This document shows positions 4,119 through 5,944 of a stretch of DNA of 5,944 bases, in pieces; positions within the stretch are counted from its first letter, which is position 1, and every line of letters begins with the position of its first letter. The notes beneath the pieces are model-generated. The model did not search any database, was not told where the DNA came from, and saw only the letters and a list, made by a program, of their open reading frames with translations. The stretch spans positions 1-5,944 of the forward strand of contig JALONE010000082.1 of the NCBI GenBank assembly GCA_025455125.1, given 5' to 3'. Position numbers and translations under genes: made by a program. The DNA comes from Bacteroidota bacterium (GTDB taxonomy: Bacteria > Bacteroidota > Ignavibacteria > UBA10030).

Positions 4119-5417
4119 TTATACCTTCACGATCCACTTCATTCGATGCATGAAATACGCAATGCAGTACAGGAACAGCATGAACGCGATGGAATGCACG
4201 AATGAAGCGACCATCGGATCGCCAAAGACACCAAGGAATGCACGTTCGTAATACCATGTCTTGAACGACGTTCCCGCACCGAAAAGTTTCATCCCGAACA
4301 ACCGTCCGAACACGCCGGACAGCACGAACATCGTGATCGCGTTCTGTCCATAGATCGCGAACGGCTTTTCCCATCCCTTCCATCCCTTCACATCCAATAT
4401 CCAGTAACAGCACGCCAATACGTTCAGCGCCAGCCCGGCCATGAAGACCGCGTAGGTGCTCGTCCAGATGGGCTTGTTGATGGGTAGCCAGTTATCCATG
4501 ATGAGTCCGACGAGCAGCAGGAGGTTTCCCGCAACGAACATCCATGCCGTCTTCACTTCTTTCGAATTCGCCGTTCGCAGCCATGCTCCGGTGAAGACGC
4601 CGAACATCGCCGTCGCGATCGCCGGGATGGTGCTGAAGATCCCTTCCGGATCGAACCCTTTGAGTGGTGCGCCGCGCCACGTATGCCCGGCCAGCAGATT
4701 CGAATCGATGTACCAAACGAGATTGCCTTCAAGCGCCAGACTTCCGACCCCGAAACCGGGCACATTGACGGTCTTCATCAGGATCCAGTACAACGCGAGC
4801 AAGGAGAACGTCACGCCGATCTGCACGCGTGTCGATGTGTAGAGAACGAGCAATCCGGCGACCAGATAACAGACGGCGATCCGCTGGAGGACGCCTGGAA
4901 TGCGGATCCACTGAAGGCCGACCATTTGCATGACGGTCGGGAAAAGGAGCGGTAGCAATGCGAGTGCGATACCGGCGCCGCCGAGCAGATAGGCGCGTGT
5001 CCGCGGATGGAGTGGTTCCCCGTGACGCGGAGCGAGTGTGCGCCGGAGGAGCACGAGGATGTAGGTCAGTCCGGCGACCCAGAGGAAGAAGAGACTCAGA
5101 TGCGGGACGCCGGCGAGGAACAACCCGAGGAAGAAGATGACCCCCGCGCGCCAGATCACATGCCACGCGAGCATCTTCTTGTCTTCCCCCCGTTCCACGC
5201 GCTTGGCGAACGAGAGCATCATTGCGACACCGACGATCCAAAGAAAGAACGGGAACACCGTATCGGTGTAGGTCCAGCCGTCCCACGGTTTGTGCTTCCA
5301 CGGAGCGTAGATATGTCCCCAGCTGCCGGGGTTATTGACGAGCATCATGCCGGCGATCGTAGCGCCGCGGAAGACATCGAGCGAGAGCAATCGGCCGGAG
5401 GAAGATTGATCAGCCAT
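4119..5417 (-). CDS. HGSNAT-like integral membrane acyltransferase (DUF5009/COG4299 type)
   Basis: A 432-residue membrane protein with about eleven hydrophobic segments (roughly 53-70, 88-104, 106-124, 143-160, 176-193, 199-214, 262-280, 291-307, 318-340, 352-372, 404-424). Family hallmarks are all present: LSLDVFRG (11-18), HKPWDGWTYTDTVFPFFLWIVG (42-63), RIPGVLQRIAVCY (172-184), FDPEGIFSTIPAIAT (255-269), NKPIWTSTYAVF (314-325) and YGQNAITMFVLSG (356-368). His42 aligns with the active histidine of human heparan-alpha-glucosaminide N-acetyltransferase, which moves acetyl from acetyl-CoA across the lysosomal membrane to glucosamine. Bacterial members probably acetylate an envelope or imported sugar, but the acceptor is unknown here. 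A Shine-Dalgarno AAGGA precedes the ATG. It is monocistronic in this window. Confidence 0.93.
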   Translation of the reverse strand: MADQSSSGRLLSLDVFRGATIAGMMLVNNPGSWGHIYAPWKHKPWDGWTYTDTVFPFFLWIVGVAMMLSFAKRVERGEDKKMLAWHVIWRAGVIFFLGLFLAGVPHLSLFFLWVAGLTYILVLLRRTLAPRHGEPLHPRTRAYLLGGAGIALALLPLLFPTVMQMVGLQWIRIPGVLQRIAVCYLVAGLLVLYTSTRVQIGVTFSLLALYWILMKTVNVPGFGVGSLALEGNLVWYIDSNLLAGHTWRGAPLKGFDPEGIFSTIPAIATAMFGVFTGAWLRTANSKEVKTAWMFVAGNLLLLVGLIMDNWLPINKPIWTSTYAVFMAGLALNVLACCYWILDVKGWKGWEKPFAIYGQNAITMFVLSGVFGRLFGMKLFGAGTSFKTWYYERAFLGVFGDPMVASFVHSIAFMLFLYCIAYFMHRMKWIVKV

Positions 5418-5443
5418 AGTGAGGGTCCTTGAGGAGGTCGGGG

Positions 5444-5478
5444 GTCAGGAGTCAGAACACAGAAGTCAGGAGGAGAAC
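5444..5478 (-). repeat. Heptamer tract upstream of the acyltransferase gene
   Basis: Contiguous 7-base units on the plus strand are GTCAGGA, GTCAGAA, then CACAGAA, GTCAGGA and a decayed GGAGAAC. On the minus strand, the sense strand of the gene starting at 5417, they read as TCCTGAC or TTCTGAC, the same TNCTGAC family as the TACTGAC units before the MIase-like gene. The tract ends 26 bases before the start codon. Confidence 0.78.
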
Positions 5479-5493
5479 TGCATTACGAGGTCC

Positions 5494-5522
5494 AATATAC
5501 GATTCCGTTTGAAGGAGTCCAA
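5494..5522 (-). promoter_or_regulatory. Candidate promoter of the acyltransferase gene
   Basis: On the minus strand TTGGAC (plus-strand bases 5522-5517) is followed after 17 bases by TATATT (5499-5494), a five-of-six match to a sigma-70 -10 box. Transcription would begin near 5487, giving a leader of about 70 bases that contains the heptamer tract. Confidence 0.4.
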
Positions 5523-5557
5523 TCGGGCGCATCGATGATCTCTGTGATGCCGAAGTT

Positions 5558-5586
5558 TTGTTTTAGGTTGAACGCTGGGGTATAGA
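5558..5586 (+). promoter_or_regulatory. Candidate promoter of the lipoprotein gene
   Basis: TTGTTT at 5558-5563 and TATAGA at 5581-5586 are separated by exactly 17 bases. Transcription would start near 5593, just before the GC-rich hairpin, leaving a long leader of roughly 200 bases before the start codon at 5797. Consensus match is moderate only. Confidence 0.3.
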
Positions 5587-5596
5587 ATTAGGTCGA

Positions 5597-5615
5597 CCCG
5601 GGAAGCCTTCCCGGG
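5597..5615. repeat. GC-rich perfect hairpin in the lipoprotein leader
   Basis: CCCGGGAAG (5597-5605) and CTTCCCGGG (5607-5615) are perfect reverse complements around a single base; as RNA an eight-pair stem with a three-base loop is likely. No T run follows, so it is not a standard terminator. It may be a REP-like repeat, or a 5' stem of the downstream transcript if the candidate promoter at 5558-5586 is used. Confidence 0.6.
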
Positions 5616-5796
5616 ATAACACAAATGTAGATGAAGTGCCCTCCAAAGCCCATCCGAGGACAAATTGGAAGAGAATAAGATTGGGAGTCAACGCAGAGCG
5701 TCTTGGGCGACTTGAATGGAGTTCTCATTTGTGCGATCTTGGAAGCACAGAAAGCAACCAGTCTCTGATTGACACCACCATGGGGAAAGGTCAATT

Positions 5797-5944
5797 ATGA
5801 ACTCGATAAGACTTCTCCTTCCTTTGTTTCTTCTCGTCCTCGGTTGCAAAGAAACGGTCACCGACCTTGTCGATGACGGCTACCCGTCGCCGGTCGTGTC
5901 ACATGACGTCCTCTATGATGCCGCGATCTTCAAGCAGCGTCGTG
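5797..5944 (+). CDS. Lipoprotein of unknown function, cut off by the window end
   Basis: The first 49 codons are present, reading MNSIRLLLPLFLLVLGC and then KETVTDLVDDGYPSPVV onward. Asn2 and Arg5, a hydrophobic core and LVLGC form a bacterial lipoprotein signal, with lipidation expected at Cys17 and removal of residues 1-16. A strong Shine-Dalgarno (GGGGAAAGG ending at 5790) lies six bases before the ATG, which fixes the start. The frame stays open to the window edge. I do not recognise the mature part, which is too short to assign. It should be anchored in the cell envelope. Confidence 0.82.
   Translation, partial: MNSIRLLLPLFLLVLGCKETVTDLVDDGYPSPVVSHDVLYDAAIFKQRR

Larger units (their letters stand above)
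5418..5796. other. Divergent intergenic region between acyltransferase and lipoprotein genes
   Basis: Bases here contain no convincing gene; the short open frames are antisense or lack any recognisable motif. They hold the minus-strand leader and heptamer tract of the acyltransferase gene (5444-5478), a candidate promoter for it (5494-5522), a candidate promoter for the lipoprotein gene (5558-5586), and a GC-rich hairpin (5597-5615). The remaining ~180 bases up to the lipoprotein start show no clear structure. Confidence 0.6.

Noticed and set aside
4729..5432. Long open frames on both strands overlapping the acyltransferase gene (190 and 141 residues)
   Set aside because: Their translations are rich in R, E, D, H and P with no hydrophobic core or motif, as expected for shadow frames of a GC-rich membrane protein gene.
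5466..5794. Minus-strand small genes (65 and 68 residues) in the divergent gap
   Set aside because: They cross the hairpin and promoter candidates, lack recognisable motifs and ribosome binding sites, and look like chance frames.

Overview
This 5.9 kb window is a stretch of moderately GC-rich bacterial chromosome. The protein set (a prokaryotic HGSNAT-like membrane acyltransferase, a YceI protein, an RMD-like TPR protein, a MarR regulator with a flavin reductase) and the style of the intergenic repeats suggest the Bacteroidota/Ignavibacteria side of the FCB group. This is inference from gene content; no rRNA or taxonomic marker is present. No tRNA, insertion sequence, CRISPR array or phage gene was seen.

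Layout from left to right. Bases 1-404 hold no convincing gene but carry two copies of a ~43-bp dispersed repeat and a compound inverted repeat. msrA (+, from 405 or 462, to 974) runs tail to tail into a secreted TPR protein gene (-, 1761-988). From the divergent gap 1762-1908, which contains a 22-bp near-perfect palindrome, a four-gene rightward unit starts: a MarR-family regulator (1909-2376), an NAD(P)H-dependent FMN reductase overlapping it by four bases (2373-2957), a small muconolactone-isomerase-like protein (3028-3324) and a periplasmic YceI-family protein (3383-3961). A bidirectional terminator (about 4013-4070) separates this unit from a convergent HGSNAT-like acyltransferase (-, 5417-4119). 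A 379-bp divergent gap with candidate promoters in both directions and a GC-rich hairpin leads to a lipoprotein gene cut off by the window edge (+, 5797 onward).

The MarR/flavin reductase/MIase-like/YceI unit reads as a self-regulated response to quinone-like or other electrophilic or redox-active compounds: a ligand-sensing repressor, a cytoplasmic flavoenzyme that could reduce the compound, a ferredoxin-fold small protein that could bind or isomerise it, and an exported lipocalin-like protein that could carry a hydrophobic ligand. msrA next door repairs oxidised methionine and fits the theme but has its own transcript. This functional picture is inferred from families and order.

The most unusual feature is at the DNA level. 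At least five short intergenic tracts have a 7-bp period. Three lie just before start codons (2987-3014, 3346-3366, 5444-5478) and two just after stop codons (3974-4001, 4085-4112). Their sequence family and strand follow the neighbouring gene: TNCTGAC-like units before starts and CGAAANN-like units after stops, in sense orientation even when the gene is on the minus strand.
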